From Brachycybe producta (Eukaryota; Arthropoda; Diplopoda; Playtdesmida; Andrognathidae): a DNA stretch of 64,000 nucleotides. The position numbers and the translations under genes are program-made. Location: positions 1,786,058 through 1,850,057 of the forward strand of contig JAUPFP010000017.1 of assembly GCA_036925085.1 (NCBI GenBank), written 5' to 3'. Below are positions 39,731 to 53,120 of the stretch, piece by piece (positions within the stretch are counted from its first letter, which is position 1; each line of letters begins with the position of its first letter). Below the pieces are notes generated by a model. The model was not told the origin of the DNA, searched no databases, and saw only the letters and a list, made by a program, of their open reading frames with translations.

Positions 39731-42700
39731 CAGAAAATGAAAGAAAGCATAGAAGTAATTTCGCCGAGCTGGAACGCTTACTTCAACGTTCCAGCGAAAA
39801 CAACCTTCTGATTAAAATTTTGAATAATAAAAATAACGGTTTCTTAAAGACCCCAGCCTCTTGAGGTTCAGCAAAAAAAACATCAAAGATTCAACTATGC
39901 CCGTGGCCAGTGGCACCCATCACACATATAATATATTTATTCAAAATAACGGCTTAAAATAAGAGACTAGTCAGAATGATTGACTAGTTCCCATCAAAAT
40001 GAGTACGGATATGAACTGGTCTAAACGGTTAAAAAGTGCTCATGCAAGAATTCGGCCAATTAGAATAGACAAATCAGACAGAACGAAATAACTGTATAAA
40101 ATATGAACAAAACCATCATTCGTATTCAGGTAAAAGACTAGTCAAGTAAATGACCAGTGTTCATGCATGAATTTGAACAATTGCATATGAATTTTGAACA
40201 AATGACAAAGCAGCAAAACTTAAAATAACAAACTTGACAGTTTCAGAAAGTCCCTTTAATAGTCGGCATCAACCCACTTCAGATCACAACCGCTGAGATC
40301 TCTCAGGAACAATCCATGAATTGTTGCATCAGTGGCTGCCTCTCTGGAATTGGTTAACTGCCTGAGATGGTGATAAACGGCATCCCGCAGAATGGCAGGA
40401 CAGAAGATCTCCGCTGGCTCCTGTTGGTGTCCCACAACACGGAAAGGAACGTTCCCTTCCCCAGCAAACACTGTGGTGCAGAACTGTCAAAGCCCCACCT
40501 GATAGACACAAAAGCCCACCTGACCAGAGAAGTAAAACTCTTCGATGTGGTGGTGCCCGGGAAATATCACGGTAGTGGCAAGAGTCTGACACACTGTTAG
40601 ACCCACAACGAAGCATCGTGGAATCATCGGGAAAGACAACTCCGGTGCACATTCCTCTAAATAAAAATGTCCCAAATAGAAAGTTCCGGTGGGTCTGGCT
40701 TCCATCTGCCAACTGACCCAGTGATTATTCAGGTGCATCTCCTCCCTAGCGACTGGCTGCTGAGGTCGATGACGTGGAGTTGTTGACATGTGATGGTACC
40801 AAAACTTTCCACATTTCTTTCCCACACTTTCCTTGAATTTTGCACCTGGGTGTGAAGTTTCTCTTGAATTTTGATGACATCACTTTGATTCATTAGATTC
40901 AATCCCAATTGTTCTTTTACGAAATCCAACTTTTGAAGCGTCAGTTCCTCCATTTCCAACAGGTTGTTGTCATTTTTACCGCTAAATTCATCGTAAGCAC
41001 GTGTTCTTCGTTCCACCGGATAAGTTTTTGATTTTATTTTGCCGTCAAGAAGTTTGTCAATGGAAAAACAGTCTTCCAGTCGATCTTCAGGGATATGGAT
41101 GAAAGGTAAATCAACATTCCACTTATTTTCATCGTTAAATAAGTTGATTGCATGACTGGGATCAGGAGTAGACGATATATCTCTCCCCAACTAGGTCTTG
41201 AACATCTTCTTTTCGCCTCTTGTTGTATGGGTGCATATGAACGATGTTCACCTTGTCCCTGACCATTTTTCCTCAAATGTTCTCGTGTTCTAGTTCATAC
41301 ACTGTGTCAGTGATTTTATTTGTTACAGTGTATACTTCTTTGTAGATGTACTCTGGAGTCTCGAACCAGTACTTTCTGTCCCATTCAGTACTCCTCAAGC
41401 TCTTTCCTTCTTGCATCATAATATTTCTTTTGATGCAGGTGGGCTTGATGAAGATTATTTTTGGCTGCCAGGAGCGAATCTTCTGTCTCCTGTATACCTC
41501 CAGTCTTCAGCTTCACATCCATCATTTTTGGAAGGTTAGGAACCCTGTTGTCGATCGGCAGTCTGGCTTCTCTTCTGAACATCAGTCGGTAAGGTGGAAA
41601 TTTAGCAGAACCATGTTTGGCCATATTGTAAGCGAGTACAGCTGGCTGTAGATGGAAGTATCAGTCTTTCTGCTTCTTTCCAGGTGTCAAAGCCTTTCTA
41701 ACAATTTGCATCACAGTCTTAATTGTCCTTTCAGCCAATCCATCCCCCTGAGGAAAGTAGGTTGTTGTCTTTGTACGTCTCACTCCAAGTTCTTCGAACA
41801 GCTCCTGAGCCTCCTGTGCTGTGAAAGGAGTCCATCTGTCCATTAGGATTTGATGAATGATCACATACTCAAAACTTTTGGTCGTTTTTGCACTCTGTCG
41901 CTGCACTGCTCGTGCAAAACAGTATCTAGTTGCATAGTCCACTGCCAGAATAATGTGTTATACACCTCCCAAAGACTTGGGAAGAGGTCCAATATAATTG
42001 ATGCTCCAGCACTCCCCAGGTTGTCCAATTGGCATTTCATGCAGAAATCCAGGAATCTTTTGTTGTGGTTTGTTGCACTGCTGACAGATATGACATGTAC
42101 AAACATAACCAATCATGTCGGCTTTCCAGGAGTCCCAGTAGAATCGTTGAGCTACTCTTTCCAAAGTCTTGTCCTGTCCCAGGTGTCCAGCTTCTGTTGT
42201 ATCAGGAAGCATCTCCAACACCTCGAAAATGAGATGTTTCGGTACAACATTCAGCAATGTGGCAACCTCGCTTCGTCGGTATACTATCGCACACAGTATA
42301 TCATCCACTATAACATACTTCCTTTTCAGTTCATCATCTGGATGGTTTGTCAGGGTTTTGATGACTTTTCCAGTTCAGGATCACGTCTGTTCACTTGCCC
42401 AGTCCCAGATGACTGTAGCAGCAAAAATCACACCATCATCCAGGTCATCAGGTTCTGGCTGTAGTCTCCAGTTTTGGTGGCACATCTACAGGTTGATGGG
42501 AAATACAATCTGCATCGACATGAGTTATACCAGCCTTGTAGATGATGGTATAGTTGTATTCCTGCATCAGGAGTTGCCATCTTCCAAGTCTACCCTCCAA
42601 TTTTTGAGCGGTGTGAGCGGTGAGCGGTGTGATGATCTGTAATGATCACAAAAGGTTTGTTGAATAGGTACGGTCTGAACTTGGTCACTCCATAAATTAT

Positions 42701-45700
42701 GGTGAAGCATTCCTTGTCCATAGTGGAGTAATTAACTTCTGTAGCTTTTAATGTTTGCGGGACCACACCGCACATTTGTAATGGTTTGTCTCTGGATTTT
42801 TGATACAAAATTGCTCCAACTCCTTTCCCTGATGCATCGCTGTGCATGCTCAGTTCTCCCTGTGAATCGTAAACTGCCAAAACAGGTGCCTCAGTCAGCT
42901 TCTAGCTAAGCACACTGAATGCAGCTTCACACTCAGTGGTACACTCGAAGTTGGTTTCCTTCTTTGTAAGGTTGGTAAGTGGTTTGGTGAAATGAGCGAA
43001 GTTGGCAATATGTTTTCTATAAAACCCTGCCATTCCCAGAAACCGTCTTATTTCTTTCAGATTTGTAGGTGCTGGCAGCTGGGAAATTGCTTCCAAATTC
43101 TTCGGATCTGGTTGCACTCCTCGAGCAGAAATTAAATGTCCAAGATACAGCACCTCCTTGTACCCAAAGAAACATTTTCCAGGATTGAGTTTCAGATCTG
43201 CCTCATCCAGAAGATTTAGAATAAGGTTAAGTCGCTCGATGAATTGTTCAAACTTCTTACCAAAGACAATGATGCCATCTAGGTAGACAAGGCAAGTCTC
43301 CCATTTATTTCCAGCAAGTAAAATGTCCAGGGCTCTCTGCATAGTCGCTGGTGCATTGCATAACCCAAAAGGCAGCCTGTTAAACTCAAATAGTCTTCCA
43401 GGTGTAATAAATGTGGTCTTTTCCTTGTCCTCATTAGCCATGTTGAATTGCCAGTAGCCGGACTTCATATCAAGAGTGGCATAATATTGAGCTCCATGAA
43501 GTGAATCCAAGGCATCATCAATTCTCGGCAAAGGATAGTTGTCCACTTTCGTTTGAGTATTCAACCATCGATAGTCCACACAAAATTGATATTGTCCATC
43601 TTTCTTTTTGACCAGGACCACAGGAGAAGAGTAAGGCGACTTTGAAGGTCTGATGACACCGGCATCGAGCATTTCCTGCACAATTGTTTTTATTATAGCG
43701 TGCTGTTCTGGACTGTGCCTTCGTAAAGGCTCCCGGACTGGTGGTAAACCATTGGTATCGATCCGGTGTTGAGTCAAGTTTGTACTTCCCAACTCATCCT
43801 GAGTAAATGCAAATGATCTGGGGTGTCATCGTAGTAAATCTTTTAAAATGTCACTCTGCTCCTCCTTTAGAGTTGGTTCCAATTGCATGGCACTTTCAAA
43901 CTCCTGATCTGACATTTCCACTTTTCCAATAATTGGAATCTCTGCAGAAACAACATCTTCTTCCTCATACTCAACATCTTGTTTCATGCAGTACTCAGTC
44001 TGCAGGTGAGCAACGATCTCTCCGCTAGCGTCCCGACAATGATGAGAGTAGTACTCATGACTTCGATCTTGAAAGTCCCTGCATAATCCCAGGAGCAACA
44101 AATACTCCTTTCCAGAAATGCATCTTCTCATCAGGAACCACGGCAAAGATGTCTGTTTCCTTCAGAATTCAATTAGCCTTTACTTTGAACAGCCATGTCT
44201 GGCCAGGGTATAAGGTGACATGGTCTGTGAATCGCAGCACTTGAGCCTTATTTAAAACATGGATGACGTTGATTTGACCCTCAGTCTCCTCAATTTTTTC
44301 TGGCTTTTTATGACTCCTTCCTCAGATGCACTCTGCACATAACTTTGTATGCACTGTTGGTAGACCCCTTGATCAAACATGTCTTTCCCAAAGAAGACTT
44401 TGTTGGACTCCATCTTGATAACCAGTCGAAAAGCTTTGCCAAGATTTCTTTTCCAGAATGGCCTCTTTATTTACTTTTATCAACAGGAAACAAGCTCTAA
44501 TGGACTTCTCCCTAAGCACCACAGTGGCACATATCTGTCTGATAATTCAGATTGTCATTCCTCCAATCATGGTACTACGACTGGCTCCACCTGGAGACCC
44601 AGCTCTTCCACCTTTGCTTCCGAAAGCACACTAGCGAAAGCTCCAGAGTCGACAAGTAAACGAAGAGGCTTTTGATTGATGATGACTGCGACATGAGGTG
44701 ACTCATCCTTGCCATCATATTCTCTAATCTTCTTGGGCTGGCACAGCTCTTTAATGTGCTTCCAGATGCTCTTCATCACTTTTCTGCAGCAGGTCCTACC
44801 CTTGGTTGGGTCTCACTCCTTCTTCTTGGCAGCACAGCACTCCCCGGAGTGTGCAATCTGTTCCAGATAGGCTTCTCCAACATCCGCTTTCATTGCAGTA
44901 CCTTCTGTATTGTTGAAGCATCTCATACCAAGTCAGAAGGTCGTCTTCGGTCCACTTTTCGATGGTCTGTATCATTGTTTCAGTTCCATTTCCAGTTTCA
45001 TTACCGTTTCAAGTTTCAGTAGGGGTTCGTTGACTCTCAGGTGAAGGATCCCCCTCATTCTTCACCACTCCTAGTTTAACCCATCAACTAGGGCAGTCAA
45101 AGGAATGTAGCTGACTTTATCCTCCAGATAGATGACAGCCAATTCCGTTCCGTTCGATCCGATCACATCCGTCAAGTAAAACTTCTCCAGTTCACGTTCC
45201 TCATCTGTGAGTTCATTGATGGTATTACATGTTGGACAGTTTCTGGAGAAGTGTCCCATTCCTTGACATTTGTAGCACTTGGCCTTGGTCTCATCCACTT
45301 TCTTCCTTACAGCCGATGAGCTTCGGGCAGCTCCAGTCGCTGCTGGTCCACTCTTTGTGCCTCTTCGATTTGTTGTGGTCCCATTCGGATTTCTGGACAA
45401 ACCATTGGTATTGTTTGAGTTTGGTGCACTCACTGAACCTGAAGAATTTGCAGCGTTGGTATTTCCCTGTGCTGTTGGCCTAGAACTTGATATCCTGCTG
45501 GAAGTTTTACCAGTAGATCTCTCAGCTCGATTTTTTTCTCAATCCTCTCCTCGATTCAGCTTCCATCTCCCAGCCAAGAACAGGGTGCTCTCCATGAAGG
45601 CTTTCAGGTTGGTGCTAGGAGCAGCCAGCACTGCATCACTCATAGTAAAATGTAAGGCCTTGAGAATCTGTCCTACACCCTGGCCCGTGGCCCGTGGCTC

Positions 45701-47349
45701 GGGTTCACTTCGGATCAGAAGAGGAATTCCCTCCGGTCGTCTATCAAAGTCTCTGCTCCTCATATTCACAGAGGAAGCAGGTTGGCGGCATTGCACAATT
45801 GAGATTGGCTTCTCGGTCACAGGCTGGGCCGAAACCTGCACTGGCTCCGAAATGGCAGGTGGAGTAAGCTGTTGTCGCTCCGCACTTGCAAACTGATCGT
45901 AATATCCAGCTAGAGCAGGCTGTTCAGTTCGTGAAGTTGAATTAGGCTGAGCAAGCTGATGTCGTTCTGCACTTGCAAATTGATCATACACTTCAGCATG
46001 AGCTGACTGCACAGCTTGTAAAGTGAAAACAGGCTGGATGGACACCTCAGTCTGACTTGGCTATCCCTGTGGAACCAGCTGTACAGGTTGAAGAACCTGA
46101 GCTGATGTAACCGACTGAGCTGGTTGAATCGGTCGGAAATGTTGTACAGTTGAAGTAGAAGAAAGCATCTGCACAGGTGGGACAGGTTGAGTAACCTGTA
46201 TAAGTTGATATTGCTGAACAGGCTGTTCATATGAGACAGGCTGTACAGCCTGGGCTGGCTGTTGATACCCCCAAATGTCCCAAACCCCTGTGGTCTGCTC
46301 TCTGGATAGATGTAGGGCTGGTAATACTGGGGCCCCATTGATGGAAAGGGCCCTTGTGGCTCCCCAGGATAGGGTGCCATGTTAATCGCAGGCTGCTGTT
46401 GGGTACCATTAGCATCTGTGTAAACATTACCGTATGACGGCATTATTGTTTGTGGAAAATAATGATGCCCCATTGAATAGTATTGGGGAAATTCAAATTT
46501 TCCCACCCATTCATTGTCATGGTGTTATGAGGGAAAGGATTCGATATCCCTCTCAAATTTGTAGACACAGGATTGGTGAGAAAATGAGTTGACGTCAAAG
46601 GATAGAAATATCCTGATTGGCTTGAAGAAACTCCAGCTGTCAGAATCTGTTGAGCCATCATTGGTCATGTATAAACTGCTGCCGTAGTAGCTCCTCCCAT
46701 CCCAGTGTTAATTGGTCCAGGGGTTATGTGTGTTGAAACCCCCATTGGTTGTTAAAGTTCCTCTCACTTACTTGAGATGATGATGTCATGATAGAGTACA
46801 TTGGACTAAGTTGTGGAGTGCTCTGCTCAAATGGAGCAGCATCCAATATGGCGTCTGGGGAAGACATGGATCTTATATTCATTTCTTCTCAACGTGTTGT
46901 CAATCGATAGAAAATTGGAGAAATTTTCCTTTTCCATCGTTCGATTTTAAAAATTCAAATTTCCTCTATAGGAAATTAATGGATTCCTTTTCGTACCAGG
47001 GTCTGAAAAAACCTACCGCCGATAGAATCATCGAATTGACCATTAGAAAGGTCAATTTTCACCGGACTTTCAGACGAATTTATTATCCGGTGAGTTGTTA
47101 TTTTTTTTTCGATTTCCCCAGATATTTTGGGAAACCTGAAGTGTCTTTTTAGTGTCTTTAAATACTTTTACAGCACAAAAAGTTATTTTGAAGCACCAAC
47201 ACAAGCACTTTCACTGTTTTTCGGCCGAATTTCGACCACAGAAACATAAAAATACACTTTAATTCGTTAAAACTTCCTCCCGACCCACAAAATACTTCTA
47301 GGAAACCGTCTATTTCAAGCTATTTTGGGACGTACGAGTGGGTTGCAGG

Positions 47350-47367
47350 TACCCCGCACCTCCACCA
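47350..47367 (-). other. Primer-binding site of element E
   Basis: TACCCCGCACCTCCACCA precedes the LTR on the plus strand. It closely resembles a tRNA-Ala 3' end with CCA. Confidence 0.6.
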
Positions 47368-47369
47368 AA

Positions 47370-47738
47370 TGTAACATGCCGAGAATCTATTTCCGGGCGG
47401 TCTTGTTGAATGGGGAACCTCAACCTACGCTCACTCGATTAGTGTCCCGAAATTAGTGTATGCGAAGACAGAGAGAATGTAAAAGCGAACTTTATTAAAC
47501 AAATGATGACAATAAACGATGAAAAGACACTTGTATACAGTAAAAAACCTCAAAAAACTAGACAGTTGCTCCTTTCCCGGAACATCAAAATGACGATGCA
47601 TCCAGATTGATGATCAGCTGAGAAAGAACAGCTGGTATTTCAGTTCGCCTCTCAATTTGACAGCAATCATCTACGCCCCTTTTGTGACACATCGATCACC
47701 TGATTGGCCAATTCAACTACCAGTCGTGACAGATCAGC
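47370..47738 (-). repeat. Element E right (5') LTR, entered by element D
   Basis: It starts TGTAACATGCCGAG and runs to GTGACAGATCAGC, where element D begins. The remainder of this LTR is not seen beyond D. Confidence 0.75.
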
Positions 47739-50700
47739 TGTAACTTCCCGCCGGACCGTCAAAATAACCCGGTAAATCAAAACGCCCACGAAACACACGT
47801 ACGTGAAAACTTACCGTCGACCGGCTCCTTACGGGGACGGGACCGTACCCGTAGCCGCCTCTCCCACAGTCTTCCTCTTAAAATGTGCTGGCTCCAAGAG
47901 CCACCCACGACGGACACGACGAAAAACTATGCCGCCACGCCGAGATTGCTCCCCGAACCTGACCTTCTTAGGTACTGGACGGCTTCTCTGGCGGTGTCGC
48001 GAAAGTGGAGCCCATCCACTTCGCAGCCCACCGACATGCCCACCACAGGCACATCTGGGTGTTACGCCACCCAAAACCAGTATCGAAAACCGTCCCCCTA
48101 GACGGCTTTCCTCCAGGGCTCAGAATTCCTCGAAAGGAATATCCTGGAGTTGCGGATGCGTGCAAAGCGTCCGACTTGTTAGGAGGTCTACCAGGACGAT
48201 CGTGGGCTCAGTCTCGCACCCTGGAAGAGGCTCAGTAATGAACTGTCCAGCCATACCTCCTAGGTCGCATCCCAGCAAACGTTGGATGAATGGGGCTGCA
48301 TGCCGGGCTAGACGAACTACCCCGGCATCTAGTCCCACCACATCCAAAATTGCAAACGTTTGCTGGACCGGATTCACGACCATTACTACCGGAAAACCTC
48401 CACAACCAAACGCCACCACATGGCGCATGTTGTACGGCGGTAGCCTTGCTACCCACGGCTCTGGAAGTGGCTCATCCAGACAGTAGTAGCCGTGGTATTG
48501 GCAACCCTCCATTCCCGGCTGGTACTGCCACAGACCAAGTCGGTTATTCAGATACACCTCTGCATCTGAATAGGGGGCAATGTGCCAATACGCCGTCCCT
48601 CGGCCTCAGGCCTAGAGGAGGTTGACGTTTCTGGTCCTAGGGTATCAAATACCCCGCAACCGTGAACCGGAGAGAAGGGTGTACCCTCACTGGGGGTCAC
48701 GGGGTCACGTCTTGTGGGAACACTGACTCCTGCCACCGAGGTTCCTTCGCCCTTAGGTGAGGGCAAAGTCACATGGTGCAGGGTTCCCACTGCTCGAACC
48801 CGCAGGCTCGAGACCGCATCCACCTTCGGGGAGGATGGAGGCGTGCCGACCAAAACGTCGCGCATTTACCTGCCATCCATCCGCGCCACCTCAACGGGAC
48901 GGGTATGGATCGGTTGACTCCCGGCCGGCGTGCTTGCCTGAGCACGCCGGGACTCCTCCTTTTCCGCCACGACGCCTCCAGTTTTGGCTCTGGCGCCTAC
49001 TACTGGAGGGTGTCGGACTCCCCTTCCTCTCACACTTGGACTTTTTACGGTACTTTCTCTTTTTCTTTTTCTTCCCGTGAGAGGAAGGTTGACCATGCGT
49101 CGTGTCAGACTTAACTCACCCCGACGACTTACTCGGCCGATCAGGCTTAGGCGGGTGGTTAGCCCCCTTCGCCTTCTCGGACTCCTTCTTTGAAGGTTTT
49201 CTGGCCGGAGCTGTACTCTAGTTCGTAGAAGTACCCTTAGCCGAGGTGACGGCCGAGGATGATTGTCCGGAAACAAATCTCCCTCGACCATCCCAAAGGA
49301 GAGGCTTCTCCTTCGGTGCAAGAGTCGGCTGACTTTTGCCACCAGTAGCTTTGGCTTCCACGCCATGGGCTGGTGCACTGGAAGCCTGCATCGCCTCCCT
49401 CTCAACGAGTCGCTTCTGGCCAGCGGTGGTCGTGGCACTCGCAATAGGCGGGACGCCACGACCGACAGGAGGTTCGCCTGTTTTGAGCGGGCTCCGGGCG
49501 CGTATCCCCAGCAGAGGAGGGAACTCTGCAGCTGGCGCTCAAACTCCTGTCGCTCACTTGCACCGACCGCACGAGCGATCTGTCGGTGCAAGCTCGCTGA
49601 TTGAGCTTGAAGCCGTTTGAGCTTGTCCTCCAAGCTCTCGGGCTTCCGAGGTTCGAAGGCCTTTCCTCGACCTGAGGACCTATCCTCCTTGCCTCTAGAG
49701 CTTTCGGCAACTGGTGGGGTGTGAGGGCGGGACCTCTTCTGTCCCTTACAACCACCACCAATCACGAATTTCCCCGTTTTACCGGGAGCGGGTACTGGAG
49801 GCTGAGTAGCCTTCTTCTCCACTCGCCGGTCCCTCTCTGGGTTGTCCGACTGCCAGCCGGAGTGGCCAGCTACTGCCTCAGGCGGACCTGATCTAGCAGC
49901 CGGCTTCTCTGGCCAAGCAGCTCCTGGACAACCGTCAGGGCGGGCGAGAGTCTCAGCTCAAAGCCCCACAGCAGGCGTGAACTTCTTCAACGCCTCCTCC
50001 TTAGCTTTAAGCTTTGCCTCTCTCTCTGCGAGAGCCTTGCCCCTAGCAGTGATCCGTGCTGCTCCGGACTTTTTCTTGCGCTTCTTTGTGCCGTCCTTAT
50101 TCGCCTGCACGGTCGGAATCTCCCCAATGAAGTATAGACGGTCCCCGACCAGGAAACCACCTTCCTGGAGCATGTCCCGTCTAGCTTCATCTAACCGATT
50201 CAAGCGGCCTTCTTCTTCGGCCAAGAACACAGCCACGGCCTCCAAAGACATTGGATCGGCGGGAAGAACTCCGGGGGATCCCGTCCCAGACGGTTTACCC
50301 TCGGAGGCCGAACTACTCCCGTCAGACTCCGAAGAGCCTTCTGAAGAGGAGTTACGACTCTGCCACTGCCTTGAGGCGTCAACCACCGAATCAACGGTGG
50401 TTTCGACCTCCATCTCCGTGTCTATGACTAAGGACTCTCTCAAGGAGACGTCCTCACTGTCGTCGACCACCCTAGACCAATCTAGGAGGTCTCGAACAGC
50501 CGGAGACCCGGGTTCCGGGGTACTAGCGGTTACCACACCGGTAGCCGCTTTCCCACCATCAACACCCGCTTCTGCACGCCCTCCAACCGGGAAAACTACC
50601 GCTGCCACCGACTGAACAGTGGTAGCAGCCGTATCCGTGGTGGGAGACTGCAGGTATCTGCCCCAGAAGGCTCCGACACCGGTCAGAGTCGACTAGGCAG

Positions 50701-51884
50701 ACTCCGGACCTTCCACGGCCTCTGCCGCCGGGGAATCAACTGATTCCACGATAGCATCAGCCGTTTCCGGTCCGCCAGATGATGGGGAGCCCTTCGATCC
50801 CGACTCAAACAGCCTTGCATCCCCCAGATGCAGAGGGCTGAGGGAGGGAGACTGTCGGACACTCCCGTCGTCTTCATCCTTCTCCTTCTCCGTGGTGAAC
50901 CTGGATAAAAGGGAACAAACCGTTAAAAACACGTTTCTACCGTGGAAAAGTGAATTCCACGGGCTTTCACCGTGAGAATTCCCGTTTTTACCGTCCAAAG
51001 TCGGTAATTCACAGTCAAAACCGTGTTTTACCGCCTTCGATCGGTGAAAACCACTTTTCCCCCTTTCAGAACCGGCAGAAAGGGCATTCCACGAGATTTC
51101 ACCGTGCGAATCGCGGTTTCCACCGTCCAAAGTCGGTAAACCACGGTAAAAACCATGGCTAACCACCTTCGGACTGTGAAAACACCCTTTCCCCCGAGTT
51201 CATTGCACGGACTTCTACCGTGCAAAATGCTGTTATCACCGTCCAAAGTCGGCAATTCACGGTCAAAACCGTGTTTTACCGCCTTCGATCGGTGAAAACC
51301 ACTCCCTGGCGGGCGCCTACTGTCCAAACACCGTCGAACTTGGACCTTCCCAAGTGAAACGGCGCTCGACGGACACGATGAAAAACCACCCGCCACGCCG
51401 AGAATATCGCAATAGAACGACGGTTCTACCGCGAGCTGACACAAGCACTGGCCGAAACAAGTCGGAGGAGACGATGGTGTTGATCCCCACCGGACAACCC
51501 ACCCTCCGCGGTACTCCCCAAAGAAAATACACGACACACAAAGTATAAATGATGAATCAGTGTTTTATTTACACTTCGGTGAAAGATGGCAATGAAGATA
51601 TTATTTACAGTGATGGGCTGGTCCGTTTGACCAGCCCCAAAGGCACTTTAACCAAATAAAAGCCAAAAGGCAAACCCAAGAGAAGATCCAGATGCTGGAC
51701 AGTGGAGGTCTCCTTGACCTCCACCCACAAGTCTAGTCACCCCTGAAGCCTACAACACACTGCCCAGATCCTGTGGTTGACTAGGCCACAGGAAATTTCC
51801 AGGCAACTCCACCTGGAGGGGACAGAGGTCACATCTGACCTCTCACCCATAGACTTCATGGTGAGAGGTCTGCTGGCACCAAAC
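47739..51884 (-). mobile_element. LTR retrotransposon D (relative of A and C), broken
   Basis: A minus-strand element inside the right LTR of E. LTR-like sequence lies at about 47739-47935 and 51321-51884, sharing CCTCCGCGGTACTCCCC and CAACTCCACCTGGAGGGG with A and C. In element order there is a leader with 120-bp-scale repeats (about 50.9-51.3 kb), gag-like frames (about 48.9-50.6 kb, with a long Ser/Glu-rich then Lys/Ala-rich stretch) and a protease-like region near 48.2-48.5 kb matching element C. No RT or integrase was recognised. It is broken in several places, and older than A to judge from LTR divergence. Confidence 0.7.
50900..51310 (-). repeat. Leader repeats of element D
   Basis: Imperfect units with CCGTCCAAAGTCGGTAA, CACGGTCAAAACCGTG and CTTCGATCGGTGAAAACCA. 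The unit is longer than in A and C but shares the CACGG / CCGTG theme. Confidence 0.6.
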
Positions 51885-52168
51885 CTGTGAGAAAAAATTA
51901 AAACATGCTAATTTAACTGTCTGACCCCATCAAATTATTCCAATTATGATAAGAAAACATTGTGCAATTTTTTTTTAAATTCGGATAATATTTAGGGGTG
52001 GTCCCCGAACCCCTAAGGTTTCACATATATCATACCTATTATACCATTATTCTAGGAAAACTAAAAAGTAATTTAATATTTTTCAAAAACCTTTCAGGAA
52101 CAAACCAAGATTGTTTTTAAAGATATAACATTTCAAATCATGCACGTCCATTTTTAAACAACTTCTGA
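51885..52168. other. Junction sequence without a gene
   Basis: AT-rich sequence beginning abruptly after the last LTR-like text of D. The missing rest of the E LTR is not here, so a rearrangement point is inferred near 51885. Confidence 0.4.
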
Positions 52169-52905
52169 CTAATTTTTAGCATGATTTTTCGAGAGAGAGT
52201 TGTTTGAACAGTCCGGAAACTTTTGCCTATGGTCAGACACAACTTGCTGCAGGAACTGCAACTGTTCCTCCCCTTTCGTTAACTTTTTGTTAAAATCGTG
52301 GATGAGTGCCACACCACGCTCAGCCCTGTCATTGACGACAGCCAGCCCTCTGAGAATAGCCACAGATGCCTTGCATGACTCATCATCTTCCCACTGAGAA
52401 GTATCCTTTGATAGGAATGCATTATGCAATCCCAATTGTTGGAACAGTCTCTTAGAGTTGGTCATGCTGAACTGTTCCAAATCCCTGCTTCCAAGAAACG
52501 CATCTGGTTCCACTCTAGGGCGCTTCGGTGGATTGTCCGGAGCTTCAACGTCCATGGCTGCAAGCATAAGTTTCTTACACTCTGGAGGAACTCGAGAATC
52601 AAATAGAGCCAATCCAACCACGTCCTCAGACAGATACCATATGTGGAGTCCGAGTTTTTTGCATGTCTTTTTGGAAACATCTGTTTGAGGGTACCTGATA
52701 AGTTGTCCCATCAGGTTGAAGTCATTCAAAGGCACCTCCACAGATAGTGGTGCGGTCATCCATACCTTGTGATGAACCAAGACAGAGAAGACGGCTAGGT
52801 CACGGATTCCTCTTTGCTCCGAAGCAGTCACGTACCGTAAATAAAACTCTCGAATAACCAACGGGTCAAGAACAGTGTGCTGCTGCAATTCTAGGGGATT
52901 CCCCT
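52169..52905 (-). CDS. Unassigned protein or last exon of about 245 residues
   Basis: This uninterrupted frame is the only long one between elements D and F, and its composition is that of an ordinary protein. It has no in-frame ATG near its beginning, and a stop lies just upstream, so it is likely the last exon of a gene or a truncated copy. Visible motifs are LGLHIWYLSEDVVGLALFDS (about residues 83-102), a basic PPKRPRVEP patch that may be a nuclear signal, and VVNDRAERGVALIHDFNKKL followed by TKGEEQLQFLQQVV and FPDC near the end. I remember similar pairs of motifs in uncharacterised arthropod and cnidarian proteins, perhaps transposon-derived, but cannot name the family. No catalytic motif is evident. 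Confidence 0.5.
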
Positions 52906-53120
52906 ATCGTGCTCACTTGCTTCTGGTTGTTTCTAGGAGAAAGACACAGAAGCTCACAATTTTAGGGAATTCCCCTTGAGCAATACAATGGCAGCATACA
53001 GTAACAGTACGGTACGTTACAAGAATTGCCGAGGACCCAACCGAAGAACAACACTACCATGAACATGACGATCTAAACAATACCACCATCTTTATTAAAT
53101 GTAATTAAACTATTGTTACT
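52906..53120. other. Spacer before element F
   Basis: No gene. Two similar 20-bp blocks (CAATTCTAGGGGATTCCCCT, 52889-52908, and CAATTTTAGGGAATTCCCC, about 52959) lie about 70 bp apart, the first overlapping the end of the preceding frame. Confidence 0.35.

Larger units (their letters stand above)
39300..47738 (-). mobile_element. Ty3/gypsy retrotransposon E, broken
   Basis: A minus-strand Ty3/gypsy element. Parts in element order are a right (5') LTR, a tRNA-Ala-like primer site (about 47.35 kb), a Gln/Pro-rich gag with the zinc knuckle CYKCQGMGHFSRNC (about 45.1-46.7 kb), protease (about 44.6 kb, LLVDSGAFASVLSE), reverse transcriptase (about 42.9-43.8 kb, with LPFGLCNAPATMQRALD and a YLDG catalytic box), RNase H (about 42.6-42.9 kb), integrase (about 41.4-42.3 kb, including the HHCC finger) and a further region near 40.3-41.2 kb of unknown role. 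The left LTR follows. It is broken by several changes but carries the full order of parts. Element D sits in its right LTR. The RT is the best preserved piece. Confidence 0.9.

Noticed and set aside
52889-52979. Two similar 20-bp blocks as a target-site duplication
   Set aside because: They are imperfect, too long for the elements nearby, and enclose only about 50 bp with no element features.
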